Positions 50,070 to 60,189 of a stretch of DNA of 64,000 nucleotides are shown one piece after another. Source of the DNA: Peronospora farinosa (lineage: Eukaryota > Oomycota > Peronosporomycetes > Peronosporales > Peronosporaceae); contig CANTFK010000222.1 of the NCBI GenBank assembly GCA_947646735.1, positions 1 to 64,000 of the forward strand, given 5' to 3'. Position numbers and translations under genes: made by a program. The notes under the pieces are model-generated. The model saw only the letters and a program-made list of their open reading frames with translations, searched no databases and was not told where the DNA came from. How positions within the stretch are numbered: position 1 is the stretch's first letter; every line of letters begins with the position of its first letter.

Positions 50070-50530
50070 AATGTATTTTTCGTATCGATCTTCTTGTCAT
50101 TTCGATCAATTGTTCTTTCATCTCTACTTCTTGGCCACACGGTCCTTCTTAAGTACATTTTCTTAGTATAGTGACGAGTAGGAGGCATAGGCAGGACATT
50201 AGCCAGTCCTAAAAGATGCGTCACACGATCAGAAGGCTATGCACCCACTATACCGCACACATTGATTATTCACACGTGTCTCTACAGTGCGGACAGGAAT
50301 GATAAAGCCACCAATACTTTTTAACATTTCAGGAAAACTAAATAAAAGATAGGGATAAAATTATAACCAATGGGTTGCGCTTGACGAGAGGATCATTATG
50401 AGACCTTAGTTATCAAAATTGGAGGCCTACATCCTACGGAAAGCCAAATCGAGCGAAAAGGGTAGGACAATAATGAAAGAGCCATCAAAGAATTTTTTAG
50501 TATCGCCTTGATGTTAGTGTTGCTAGAAAT
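50070..50530. other. Intergenic, no feature recognised
   Basis: AT-rich sequence between the NOP14-like remnant and the transposase. I looked for matching terminal inverted repeats of the mariner element here and found none convincing. Confidence 0.45.
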
Positions 50531-50532
50531 CT

Positions 50533-51524
50533 CTAATAGTCAATTTTGTTACCACGGTTCTTAAGCACTTCTACGCACCGATTGTGCATTGAATTGACAA
50601 GCTTATGAAGGTAAGCGGCGCCAATTTCTCCCCAGCACTTTGAAATGCACTCGATCAAATCAGTTCGCGACCAAAACTGCCGCTCATTCTTGTATACGGC
50701 CCTGGCAAGCACTCCCATAAATTTTCCATTGAATTTAAGTCCGACGAATTCGCTGGCCAGTCGAGAAATTAGAAATTTTGGTCTGCAAACCACGCCTTCG
50801 TACACCGAGATGAGTGTATCGACGCATTGTCCTGCTGAAAACTCAGTTCATCCCCACCCAGCTCGTCCACAAAAGGCACAAGATAGTCTTCCAGTGAACT
50901 TATGTACTTTTCGCTATTTTGCCTATTCTCTAAGATAGCCAACATGCTTGTCTTAGCGCTTCCAAAGGCACCCCATACCACCACCACATTGACAAGTCGA
51001 AAAAACCTGCTTTTTTTTCCTCAAGTCGTGCCAATAGCTTTGGAATCCATCTGGTCCATTCAGATTAAACTTCTCTCGTCCGAAAAAATAATTTTGGCCC
51101 AGTCGTCATCGGAAAGACGAGTTCTCTCAGCACACCATTCAACACGAGCTTTTTTGTGCTTTTCGGAAAGCACTGGTGCATGTTTACGCTTGATAAACTT
51201 GAACGTAAGGCTTTCTTTTAGAAGATGCTTGACTCTAGAAACACTTACAGGGAGTTCCAGTTGTGCTTGGAGCTAGCATGCAAATAATTGCCCCTTATGA
51301 GCGGCACGGAGTAGTCGGCAGCGAGCCATGTCAGTCAAAACTGTTGGTCTTCCGGCTGGTTTGTATGCACTATAGGCGACAGAGTCGTTCAAAAAAGTGT
51401 TTGACGACGCTTCGAGAACGACCGATGCGCCGAGCAATCTCTCGATGACTCATTTTGGTGTCATGGTAGGCTATCATATTTCCAATCTCTTCTTCCGTTA
51501 ATTTTCTGCCTCTCGCATACTTCT
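50533..51524 (-). pseudogene. Tc1/mariner-type transposase, decayed
   Basis: The N-terminal part (about 51524-51380) shows the helix-turn-helix segment KLTEEEIGNMIAYH and SHREIARRIGRSRSVV. The DDE core follows. First is KIIFSDERS (near 51090-51070, first Asp). Then VVVWGAFGS and KYISSLEDYLVPF lead to SFQQDNASIHSS (near 50840-50815, second Asp). The third acidic block DWPANSSDLNSMENLWE lies near 50765-50715 in a shifted frame. The tail LARAVYKNERQFWSRTDL and the C-terminus end at the stop 50533. There are stops inside (after FERLCRL, and after SDERSLI) and at least two frameshifts. This matches DDE_3 superfamily transposases; spacing between second and third acidic residues is close to the 34 typical of the group. 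Inactive. Confidence 0.88.
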
Positions 51525-51529
51525 ACAAA

Positions 51530-52472
51530 AATTAAGACCATATACAGTAGCGTCAGCAAGTAGCATTGCACCAAAAACAAAAGGACTTAAAACAACGCCG
51601 TGAAGGTGATATGTAACGACCCGGATTTATTTAATATGATTGGTCAGAACATTTGCATTTGCACTCAGTCTGATGTTAATAAGTTAAGGGTGGTTCATGG
51701 CCTACAGGAATAATAAATTCTGTCCTACCAATATAATCTTTTCATTGCTATAACGATTCTGGTCCCAACCAAGACCTCATACAGTGTACCCAGCCTTAGT
51801 AATACTGCCTTAATTGGTAACTTATACCAACTATTAGATTCTTCTAGTCACAAGAACGTTACTCTAAGCAAGTTATTTCCTGTAACTGAATATTTCCGTA
51901 AAATTTAGTACGTCACCAACAGTTGGACATCATTGAAAGCGTCTGTACAAAACTGGTTTATGGTGCTGTATAATTCAACTTAAGATGCTAGCCTCAGTCT
52001 TCTCCGACATATTATCGACCTCTCTATTGGTAACAGTCTTTATTATCTCCCGTATTTCATTCTTCACGTCTATACGCACCAATGCTGTCCATACACTACC
52101 ACAATCAGAACCGAATTCAACTCAATTTTATTCACAGCCTCTTCTTTTTACCTCTTCCCTTAAGTGTAATCTCTTCCACTAGATCTTTTGTAGTCACGTG
52201 ATCAATGGTCTTCTTTCGAGTCATCACTTCAAAAAGAAAAAATGAGAAAGTTCTTGTACTCTTGTACAAATTTCTCTTATGGACGATAGAGAGCCAGCAC
52301 TCGTCCGTAGAACGCGAATTGTCACGATTTTATAGGCCGTTATAATGCCGATGACAAGGCTTCATGTCCACTCATTAAAAAGTAATGACAGCAAGTACGC
52401 GATGTATAGGATACGAGTGACTAGCTTGATCTTTGCGAAAAAAGTCTTAGTGTGCATCAAAATAATGCATCA
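51530..52472. other. Intergenic, no gene recognised
   Basis: AT-rich, with weak open frames only (e.g. 51985-52182). It starts TGTAACGACCCGG near 51611, which resembles an LTR start, but I found no partner for the rest. Confidence 0.4.
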
Positions 52473-53060
52473 TGTAACGGATTAATTGTTACACGATATA
52501 TGATAAATAACGAGCAAGCCTAAATAGGTACGAGGTACCTTAGGCCTGTCACTTGGGTATGGCACATCAGTGTGACCCACCCTCGTGAATGTGACATCCA
52601 TGGATATATTCACAATCGACGGAGCTGGGACTGGGCGTCATGGTGACGTCACAGATGGACGTCACCTGCGAGCTTAAATATATATCTTAAGCTCGCACGT
52701 AGGATACGCTTCTAAAGAGACGCGTATCCGATCTTTACATATCAACCAATATGTAGTAACAGTTATATTTAGTTTCATTTTTATAAAATATAAGTCAGTC
52801 TTGAATTTCCTAATTACTGCTCACTGCACACAAGAAGCTGAATAAGGCTCTGCGTGACGTAAGTGAGACACTTGTTAGTTGTTCGTTGCGCGGATCTTTC
52901 AAACGGCCGGCAACAATTTGGATCGGCGCATTAAGCGACCTACCAGCGCAACCACCACCGCACGCGGAGGTAAGACGGTCTAACCGCTTCCTCGCGCTGC
53001 ATAAAGGTGTGTCCGCGTAGTACGTGGCAGCTTCTTTACGAAGCGTCTGTCTACACGACG
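52473..53060 (+). mobile_element. LTR-A, plus orientation
   Basis: Starts TGTAACGG at 52473. It is the inverted counterpart of 43880-44510. A TATA-like box TATAAAATA lies at 52782-52790 with CCAAT at 52746-52750, consistent with the U3 promoter of an LTR. It precedes the gag remnant at 53.8-54.7 kb. The minus-strand ORF 53109-52810 is a shadow. Confidence 0.75.
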
Positions 53061-53760
53061 GTTGGGGAAGATATACCGACAGAGTACGGTTAAAGTCTTT
53101 ATATATCATATAATGTATTTTTGATACTTCTTTTTAAAGAGTTGTTAAGTATGAGTATTAAAACACGGTATTCGGGAAAAACGTATTCTATCAATAAATA
53201 TTCGATAATCGATATTGCTGTACTAAGAACATCATACACAGATGGATGGACGACACATCGTGCTATCGACAACTGCATATTATCTTACTCTTATAGTGTT
53301 TGAATTAGTTAATTCAGGTTATAATTAGGTATATTTTTATAATCAAATAAAAATTTAGTTCTTAATTTGTAAATTATAGAAGCAAAGACTTTATCATACA
53401 TGCTTTCTAGTGCACCTTGTACATTTAGCGTTTTGAATCGTAAGCTTGTTAAGCTTGTAGGCGTAATCTTGTAGACTGAAGGAGCCTGTTCCAATTCCGT
53501 AGAACGGGTGGACTTCAAAGTCGTTTAATGAATCTCATAGAAGTAAGCGGCTTGTAGGGGTTGCTTATTTAGCTATATCGAATTTAAAGGCTTTTAGCCC
53601 TTATAGGTCTTCGTCTGACTAAAGAGCTGTGTAGCTCCGCTACACTTGGTAGAGCTTGTAGTCAACCCTACACCTGAGTTGTATTAACAACAGACCCTCA
53701 TTGGAAAACAAGAGTAGTAATCGACTCTCTGATGCGCACTGCCTTGCGCTGACTAAATTA
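53061..53760. other. Leader/AT-rich, no gene recognised
   Basis: AT-rich sequence between LTR-A and gag remnants. Small ORFs (53121-53303, 53518-53309 minus) carry no motif. Confidence 0.4.
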
Positions 53761-54720
53761 TCAGCGCTATTTGAGGACGACATAATTGATCACATAATGG
53801 CCAAAGGCTTGGACGTCACATCTTGAGGCATCTATGCGTTACGAGGCAACGCAAATTGGCCAAGTTCATGACCCTGCTGTGTCGGCTTTTCCGACACGCT
53901 ACCCTTCGGCAGCCGATGAGAAGAACTGAAAGTCTCGACCGCTTGCATCAAGCGTAATTCAATTAAGCTAAGGAGTGGCGAAGAATTTCTTTTTAAATCC
54001 GAGAGGTGAAAATGACTATGAGCGCCGCTATGGTCAGATCGGAGCAGTAACGGGATATAATAGCCATTTAAGGCCAGCAGTAGAGCCCGTGAATAGTCAT
54101 TAACGTTCGATGCGTCTATAGACGCAGCGTTTTAAACCTAAGGGATGCGAAAGCAGCAAAAACTTTAAATATTTTCTTCGCTTTATCAGGCTCATCGCGT
54201 GCGACCACGCTTCTTGGCTTCCCGGCAAAGGAAGAAGGATTTATCAGACTTTGTCCAGAATTGTCGAACTCTCTTTGCTGCTATGCAGATAGAATTTCTG
54301 TCAGAGAAGATCCAATTTAGAATTCTAATGGAAGGACTCCGCACTGGGGCTGCTAGAACGTAAACAGTTGCTATTATTCCTATCGACCTTCGCAGAAGCG
54401 GTCGACGTGGCAATGGATTGTTTATTTAACAACAAGGCGGATCCCTTTAAATTTTTATGGGTATTCTTCAAGCTCGCTTGATAGGGCTGATTTCATGGAC
54501 CTAAGTTATGCTGAGGGTGAAGAATATGAGCTTCTAGCTGCAGAGCAACAACGTAACATCCGAAGATGTTTTAGTGCGGGTGCACAAGGCACCTCCGCCC
54601 AAGCTGTCCGTTGCGGAAGCAACGCCAGAACCGGAAAAGTCGTAATATGTTCTAGGCCAGATGGCTGTGATGTCGGGAGAAATGTGGAATCCCAGTAGTC
54701 GCAGGGCACCCTACTAGAAG
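53761..54720 (+). pseudogene. Gypsy gag (family A-like), heavily decayed
   Basis: Fragments in several plus frames: DDIIDHIMAKGLDV (53775 on); HLRPAVEPVN (about 54070), the proline-rich entry to the gag core; FLASRQRKKDLSDFVQNCRTL then RILMEGLRTGAART (54205-54360), a block shared by oomycete gypsy gags; MDLSYAEGEEYELLAAEQQ (54495-54551); then RRCF followed by a frame giving HKAPPPKLSVAEATPEPE, probably a destroyed zinc knuckle and tail. Stops and shifts throughout. It lies downstream of LTR-A in the same orientation. Confidence 0.7.
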
Positions 54721-54776
54721 TTAACTAAGCTTTGTGGAACCTTTAGGAGGTGTGAACAGGGCTTAGCCAAATAATT

Positions 54777-54818
54777 CGTAGAGAAGTCACGGAGCGTGAC
54801 AAAGGCCACTTCTCTACG
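54777..54818. other. Nested hairpin
   Basis: Outer arms CGTAGAGAAGT / ACTTCTCTACG (11 bp, perfect). Inside, GTCACG-gag-CGTGAC. It is the first of a cluster of perfect short palindromes continuing at 54860-54880 and 54994-55013. Confidence 0.75.
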
Positions 54819-55068
54819 TGAAGATTTTGACCCATAATCATCCGTTGGCTACTCCGGTGAGTCGGATGACGCATCCGACTAAAGGCAATCTGCGCCAATG
54901 CCAAGATGTCCCCGACGGGATACCTCGTCTTCGGTTCTTACGAAGAAGGGTCGTGGTACATCAAGTAAATCAATGTACGATAATATGTTTGGGTTGTCTG
55001 ATGCATCAGACAACTCGCCAAACGAGTCGAGGGATGATGACTCGGTTGAAGTGATAAGAGTGATGTCA

Positions 55069-55158
55069 GTGCTTCTACTGACGCCACTGTACGTGGTGTC
55101 GATACTTCTGTTGACTCCATTGTACGTAGTGTCGGTATTTCTGTTGACACCACGCAGG
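55069..55158 (+). repeat. 33-bp tandem repeat, about 2.7 copies
   Basis: Units at 55069-55101, 55102-55134 and 55135-55158 (truncated), all containing 'cttctRYTGAC' or close variants and ending 'gtacgtRgtgtcg'. In one frame it encodes an 11-residue repeat. Confidence 0.8.
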
Positions 55159-55664
55159 GGTATCTCGATCCCAATGTATTGCGTCTTGCTCCTGATCAGA
55201 AACGTTGGATGCTATCAAAGAATCTGATAGATTGTTGGTCTGGAAGGACCAGCGAACGATTGAAGATTCTTTTGTATAATGCGTCAAAGCTTCACGGTTT
55301 GATGCCAGTGCGGTAAAATTGCACATAAAAGATTGTTAGATCGATGCATCCCTTCATCATTACTGGTATAGCTCACACCATAAGCGTGAAGCTGACGCTT
55401 TCCTCTACGCTTGAAAGGTATTTGATCTCAACGTTCTTTAAGTAGGGCGTGATGCTTGGCTTCAAAATCTTACTGCTAATCGCAATAGGTTTGGGAGACG
55501 AAGTATATTCGGTGCATGGTATCGCTTGCATTAATTGTCAATAGAGGCTACACTACTATTCCTCTCTTGGGGCGATCCTTGCCCGGAATCCGTGAGCACC
55601 TCATTAAGAGCGCCTAAGGAGGCGTACCCCCTTAATGAGCATTGGTGAAGAGCTCGCATATCTT

Positions 55665-55975
55665 TTAGGATGAGCGAAGGTATTGCAACTTTACAATCCC
55701 ACTACAAGCGCGCTGAGCGCTCATTTTTCGATGGCCCTTGTCGTACTGCTCGACAAGGACAAAATCGTCAGCCATCAGTTGGGCTCGAGGTTCCCAGCTA
55801 CCCGCCGAAGGTGAATAGCCGGGCCAGCGGACGAGATAGATCGTCCGAAGTTTTTTCACGTCACGGTGGTTCAGCAAGCGTTCCACAAGGAAGCGCTTTC
55901 CACCTTGCGAGTCCACCAGCGGATGCGGTGGTGAAGGAATCCCTGTACGCTTCTTCCATCGGACTTGTCTGATGA
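55665..55975 (-). pseudogene. Gypsy integrase C-terminal tail with chromodomain
   Basis: ORF 55916-55665, with the reading frame continuing upstream to about 55975. It carries FLVERLLNHRD, then YLVRWPGYSPSAGSWEP and an acidic L-M-A-D-D-F-V-L-V-E-Q-Y end. This is the chromodomain pattern (aromatic cage strand, WxxY, WEP), as found at the C-terminus of chromovirus integrases, where it guides insertion into marked chromatin. Upstream of it the linker VRWKKRTGIPSPPHPLV is retained, but no integrase core. It lies opposite in orientation to the surrounding plus-strand remnants, so it is a separate fragment. Confidence 0.82.
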
Positions 55976-56160
55976 GTTAGACGGATTTGCCCGTGTAACT
56001 CGTGAGCTACGTCGTGAAATTAGTTACGAGCGGGATAAGCGTTACCGTTTATAAAATCCTGTGCGACATTTTGGGATGACTACGAGAAGCCTCGGGCAAA
56101 CAATGCTGTTGCACTGTTGGAAAATGAAAGCGGCTTCATTCACTGAGTACGAGCTGGCGA

Positions 56161-57236
56161 CAGATCTTCACGAGATCATATAACCTCATGATATGATATC
56201 GTCTCAAAATAATCAGGCATCGATTTGTCTCATGGAAACGATAATCTGAAGAGGATTATTGAGAGTGGCGTCTATCTTCGTCGTTCACTTACGCCGCGTA
56301 CTGAATGTATGAATGAAGGCATTCCACCTTAATGTAGGATGTGTACGCATCCTACGTGGCAGCTCGATCGTGTATGCGTTGCCCAGGCGGCGCGATACAC
56401 AATACAGGCCGATGTACTTGAGCAACAATTATTGAGCTGCCCACGTAAGTCCTCAGGTATGTTGGTAGAATTACTAATGACAGAAAAACTAAGTCTTCTC
56501 TATGGAATGTTTGAGCATTTGCTCTTCCATTATTGTTTGCGTTTCGTTTCTGTTTGTCCGTCTCTTTTTACGATGAAGTATTGCATGAAACGAACTACAG
56601 ATTCTCTAGTCAGCAGGAATACCTCTGCTGACTCATTGCTTTTGGCTGCAGTGCATTGTGAATTAACTGCAGAGATAACGCTTACAAACTCAGCGAAAAC
56701 ATAAGCCTTTTCGATAGTGACATCTTATACGATGCTGACATCTTCAGCATTATCAAGAGTAGGAGCGTCATCGCTCGATACGACTTTGATTGCTTTCGCG
56801 TCAACCATTTGGATGAATTAACCTATTTATTAAGTAGGTATAGGGCAGTGTCTGATTAGCGGATACTGCGCATCACAATATTATTGGTTTATTATCGGGG
56901 TGTCAGACCCAATAATTAGCCAATAATAAATTGACTACCATTTGAGTGATTCCCATGAGCTAGGGAACATATTCGCACTTACTGCGAATTAAAACACAAC
57001 AAAAATAAAACAGAGTTATATTTACGAGTTATAAGAGCGATTCTTCAACGCCCTTTTAGTGTAAGACGGTAATTGGTCCTTATCCCGTCACACCTGATAG
57101 CACTTCGTAGTCCTTACAATGACCATATATGAGATGAACATGGACGAGGCTTCCGTGGCTCCAGTGATCTTGCTGGAGCATTATGACTTCCCCATCTCAC
57201 TACGGTGGATTAATAGGCACTACACGGCGTCGCGGC
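56161..57236. other. No supported gene
   Basis: The 121-codon plus ORF 56339-56704 has no motif and is not claimed. Perfect short hairpins occur at 56335-56356 (GTAGGATG arms), 56611-56634 (GTCAGCAG arms) and 56879-56928 (TATTATTGG arms). The end (57000-57236) probably is the leader of the family-B gag. Confidence 0.45.
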
Positions 57237-58060
57237 GGTGTCTGGTGAAACTATCGTGACGTCGATGCTGAGCACAACGACGTCCGATGATCAGCGTGCC
57301 GCTATTCAAGACTTTATGGTGCACGAGCTCGCCGAAGCGAATCGGCGAGTATTGACTCCCTCGCGCACTTTGCACCATGACGCTATCAAGATGAAGACGT
57401 CAACATACTTCGGTGATGGTCCGGATCGTCTCCCTTTTAATCGCTGGTTTCGCGAGGTGGATATTGCGATAGCGTCAAGATTAATATGACGCTCCGACGG
57501 CTAAGGTCAATTTTCTGCTGTCTCGTCTTGCTGGCAAAGCCAAGGAATGGGTTCTCGGAATGCTCGTCGTAGACGAGTCGGCGTTCCCCACGCTGGACGA
57601 TATCCAGCGTGACTTACGACTGGCTTTAAAGCCTCCTCAAGATGAATCTCGCTTGCGTGCAGATTTCTTCTCACTCAGACAGGGCAAGCTGTTGATGCGT
57701 GATTACGTGCATCACCACGCAGCCAATTGACATAGCTTTACAAGTCCATGTCTTTATTTTTGGTATGCAGAAGGGCATGACGCGTTACTGCCTCACACGT
57801 GCTGAGCCAAAGTCCCTCGAGGAGGCATTTGCCCTCACGCTTTGTGAAGATTACACTGTCGAGTCGTCGTACCTGCACGCAGCGTCCAACATCCCCGGAC
57901 GTCTGGTCCAATGCCAATGAAACTCGATGCAATCGAGTACTTTCGTAGTCGCGGCAAGTCATTAGGCCGCGATATTTGCAATCATAGCACGATAAAGTGT
58001 TTTCGCTGCAGCAGGACATGCCATCGCGCGGATGTCTTTTGAGCACCTGCGCCGTTGACT
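57237..58060 (+). pseudogene. Gypsy gag (family B), decayed
   Basis: ORF 57238-57489 runs through TYFGDGPDRLPFNRWFREVD, the start of the retrotransposon gag domain. A shifted frame gives VNFLLSRLAGKAKEWVLGML (57508-57565) and LRADFFSLRQGKLLMRDYV (57652-57708). ORF 57699-57920 continues with FIFGMQKGMTRY and EPKSLEEAFALTL. A third frame ends in KCFRCSRTCHRAD (57995-58033), a CCHC zinc knuckle whose Gly is replaced and whose last Cys is lost before a TGA. It is followed by the family-B protease 150 bp downstream. Confidence 0.85.
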
Positions 58061-58179
58061 GTGAGCACAGATGCCTCACGAGGAGATACTGTGTCGTCGG
58101 TGGTCCCGCAAACAAAATGAGCGGTTCCAGTAGGCGTGGGGCGCCCTACTGATAAAAAAACGTATCTACTAATACTCAG

Positions 58180-59088
58180 TTGGCAGCTCGGGCTCCTAGC
58201 CCATAAGTGATTCATACTCACTTCATTGCCACCACCATGCGTGATGGTTTGAGACTGATTATTATCATTCTCATCGTCGCTGGAGTGAAGCGACCACTTC
58301 GAGCGTTGTTGGATTCTGGCGCTTCCAATAACTTCTTTCGTGCATCCTGTTTGTCCCTTCTCCCTTCGACTGTCACGGTTCGAGAAGGTCCAGGTGACAT
58401 CGTTGTCAAACTTGCCGATGAACAACCAAAACGTGTCCCGCGTAAAACAGTGGTTTTACCGTACACTTTCGACGGTTTCCAGAGTAATGATGAATTTTTG
58501 GTGTACGAGATGAACTATGCATTTGATGGCATACTTGGGATACCGTGGCTGTCACGGTATCAGCCGAAGATAGATTGGCTATCTCGGTCCGTCAAACGAC
58601 GAAGCGATTATGAAGTCAGTGAAGTGTTTACTCATTTGTTGTTCGAGTCATCCGATTGGGCTTACGTCAGAGTCGTGAACGAACTCGCCACGACTAGTAG
58701 CCAACCCAGAGAGAGCGGTGGCCCTCTGTGCGCAGTATTTTCCGTTACACTGATGGAGCCGCAGAACGAGGCGGTAGAACAACGGTTACTGCATAAACAA
58801 CCATCGGTCGAACAGATGTTTCCGATTCACAGCGAGGTGGTCGAGCAGTGGCTTCCGCAAACACACACATCGATCAAGCAGAGGCTTTCGAGTGTCACCG
58901 AGGTGGTCGAGAACGAGCTCCCGCACACAAGTGAGACGATCGAATACGAGCTCGCGCATTTAATTGACGAGATTGGGCGGACTATGGATCCGCATGAGAC
59001 CAACGTGGTGGATACAGAGCTCTCACATCTAAAGGGAGGTACATCATCCTCCTATGATAGCGACATGCCAGTCTCGAGTTGGGGCTAG
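58180..59088 (+). pseudogene. Gypsy aspartic protease and linker (family B)
   Basis: The largest clean ORF on this side (58207-59088, 293 codons). Asp36 lies in LLDSGASNNFF, the D-S-G-A active-site loop (58312-58323). The flap and second half follow: LPYTFDGFQSNDEFLV, then DGILGIPWLSRYQPKIDWL and VKRRSDYEVSEVFTHLL. From about residue 190 a charged linker of degenerate 10-12 residue units on VEQ/VEN/IEY appears, matching the linker in the minus-strand copy at 41.0-41.4 kb. In the minus copy the linker leads directly into RT. Here it stops at a hairpin (59047-59116) and an LTR intervenes. The protease fold looks intact, but it is cut off from gag and RT. Confidence 0.85.
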
Positions 59089-59116
59089 AGACTGGCATGT
59101 CGCTATAATAGGAGGA
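59047..59116. repeat. 29-bp inverted repeat with 12-base loop
   Basis: Left arm 59047-59075 and right arm 59088-59116 are reverse complements with one mismatch (tatGata against tatTata). The left arm is the last coding part of the linker; the right arm ends recognisable family-B coding. Confidence 0.95.
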
Positions 59117-59240
59117 CGGGGCTCGAGACGCAAGAGAAAACGCAAGAAAGGAGCACGCAATAACTGAGACGACGACATTCACGTTAAAATGCTGACTCAG
59201 ATGGTTCCGTAGTGACAAAATTCGTATGTGCGCTTGATAT

Positions 59241-60173
59241 TGTGGAGGGGTGTTGTAATAAAGCGATCTGAAGGTTTGTAAGGGATCGATTCAGTGAACA
59301 CTGTTGATTAAATTTTGCTCTCTGATTGACTAAAAATCCGTGCGAGACCTCAGACGAGGGGTCAACAGGATCAAGAACACAGAAGAATTTCAATAAAAGT
59401 GTATCGGGTGTGGGCCACACACCATAGTCACGATCTAATACGACCAGATCGAAAAACCCGGATCGACAAATCGGATCGACGGATAGACAGATCAACAAAT
59501 TCGGATCGACTAATCCGGATCGCCTATCGATTAATCCGTAACCTCGATCCGAAATCCGGATCGACGAGATATCGACGGTATCTATGGTGGACCACATAAT
59601 GAGACCTTACTTTTTTTAAGAAACAACACATAGCAGTAGATCCTGAGCTACAGATAGGCAAAATCATAGGTTTTGGTATTTGATTGGTCAAAATTGAAGA
59701 GCGTTCAATTTGCTTCTAAATGCACGTGTCGACTTCTCAATTCCCGGCAGGATATTTGGCCTCCCGACGCCGAGAATATCGATTACAAGTGCACCCTGGA
59801 TTGTTTTGGCCAGGCAAAGGATGTCTCAACACAACAACTTAACTGCTATAAAACGCAGACATAAAAGTAAGGCAAGGCAAGCGACTGCAGGACGGATCAA
59901 GCGGTCAGCAGGTTCTGCTTAAGTGGTTAGAAGATTCAAGTTTCGCCTTATTAGACCATTGGGATTTATACGGAAGATCAACAAACAAGTACTCGGTCGA
60001 TCGTGTAAAGATTTCCGCACGATCGCCAAAACTTCCTATTGCTAACACAATTCGGATCAGCATCGACTCAAGTCCACCGGGAAGAGTGCAACCCGCCCAG
60101 CCGACGGGTACACAAGGTGGGGAAGGCTTTGCACACAGAATCGGGGTACCCCCTCCGTTAGTCGGTAATTTGG
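59241..60173 (+). mobile_element. LTR-B, plus orientation, between protease and RT
   Basis: Begins near TGTGGAGGGG / TGTTGTAATAAAGCG, similar to TGTGGTAAAGTCG at 62014. It contains gtggaccacata, a TATA box TATAAAA at 59847-59853, and ends in a block (60085-60173: gaagagtgcaacccgcc, gacgggtacacaaggtg, tcggggtaccccc) that matches the U5 end of the reversed LTR at 62529-62650. TGGGCGCCAGTG just after could be a primer-binding site. Since RT follows within 20-60 bp without gag, it is more likely a solo LTR inserted in the element than a true 5' LTR. Confidence 0.65.
59430..59580. repeat. GATCGA-rich simple repeat in LTR-B
   Basis: Irregular copies of 'ggatcgac' separated by 4-12 bases, including 'aatccggatcg' repeats. 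It sits in the U3 part of the LTR. Confidence 0.65.
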
Positions 60174-60189
60174 GCGCCAGTGAAGAGTC

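Larger units (their letters stand above)
54990..56160 (+). pseudogene. Unidentified decayed coding stretch
   Basis: Plus-strand fragments with coding character but no family I recognise: STDATVRGVDTSVDS (55075 on), NVLRLAPDQKRWMLSKNLID (about 55175-55235), ADAFLYA (55395 on), FGRRSIFGAWYRLH (55490-55530), then after an inserted reversed chromodomain GFARVTRELRREISYERDKR (55983-56042). Different frames, several stops. It could be the downstream part of the family-A element or an unrelated gene. The order and spacing are suggestive only. Confidence 0.3.

Noticed and set aside
43880..53060. A large DNA transposon with ~600-bp terminal inverted repeats carrying the effector
   Set aside because: Each inverted copy starts TGTAACGG, has a TATA box in one copy, and lies directly upstream of a gag remnant in matching orientation, so LTRs explain them better. 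The mariner transposase inside has nothing to do with such ends.
56339..56704. 121-codon plus ORF
   Set aside because: No motif, no signal of a family, surrounded by decayed sequence; could be chance.
58982..59218. Minus ORF 59218-58982
   Set aside because: It is generated by the 29-bp inverted repeat, which mirrors the end of the plus-strand linker.
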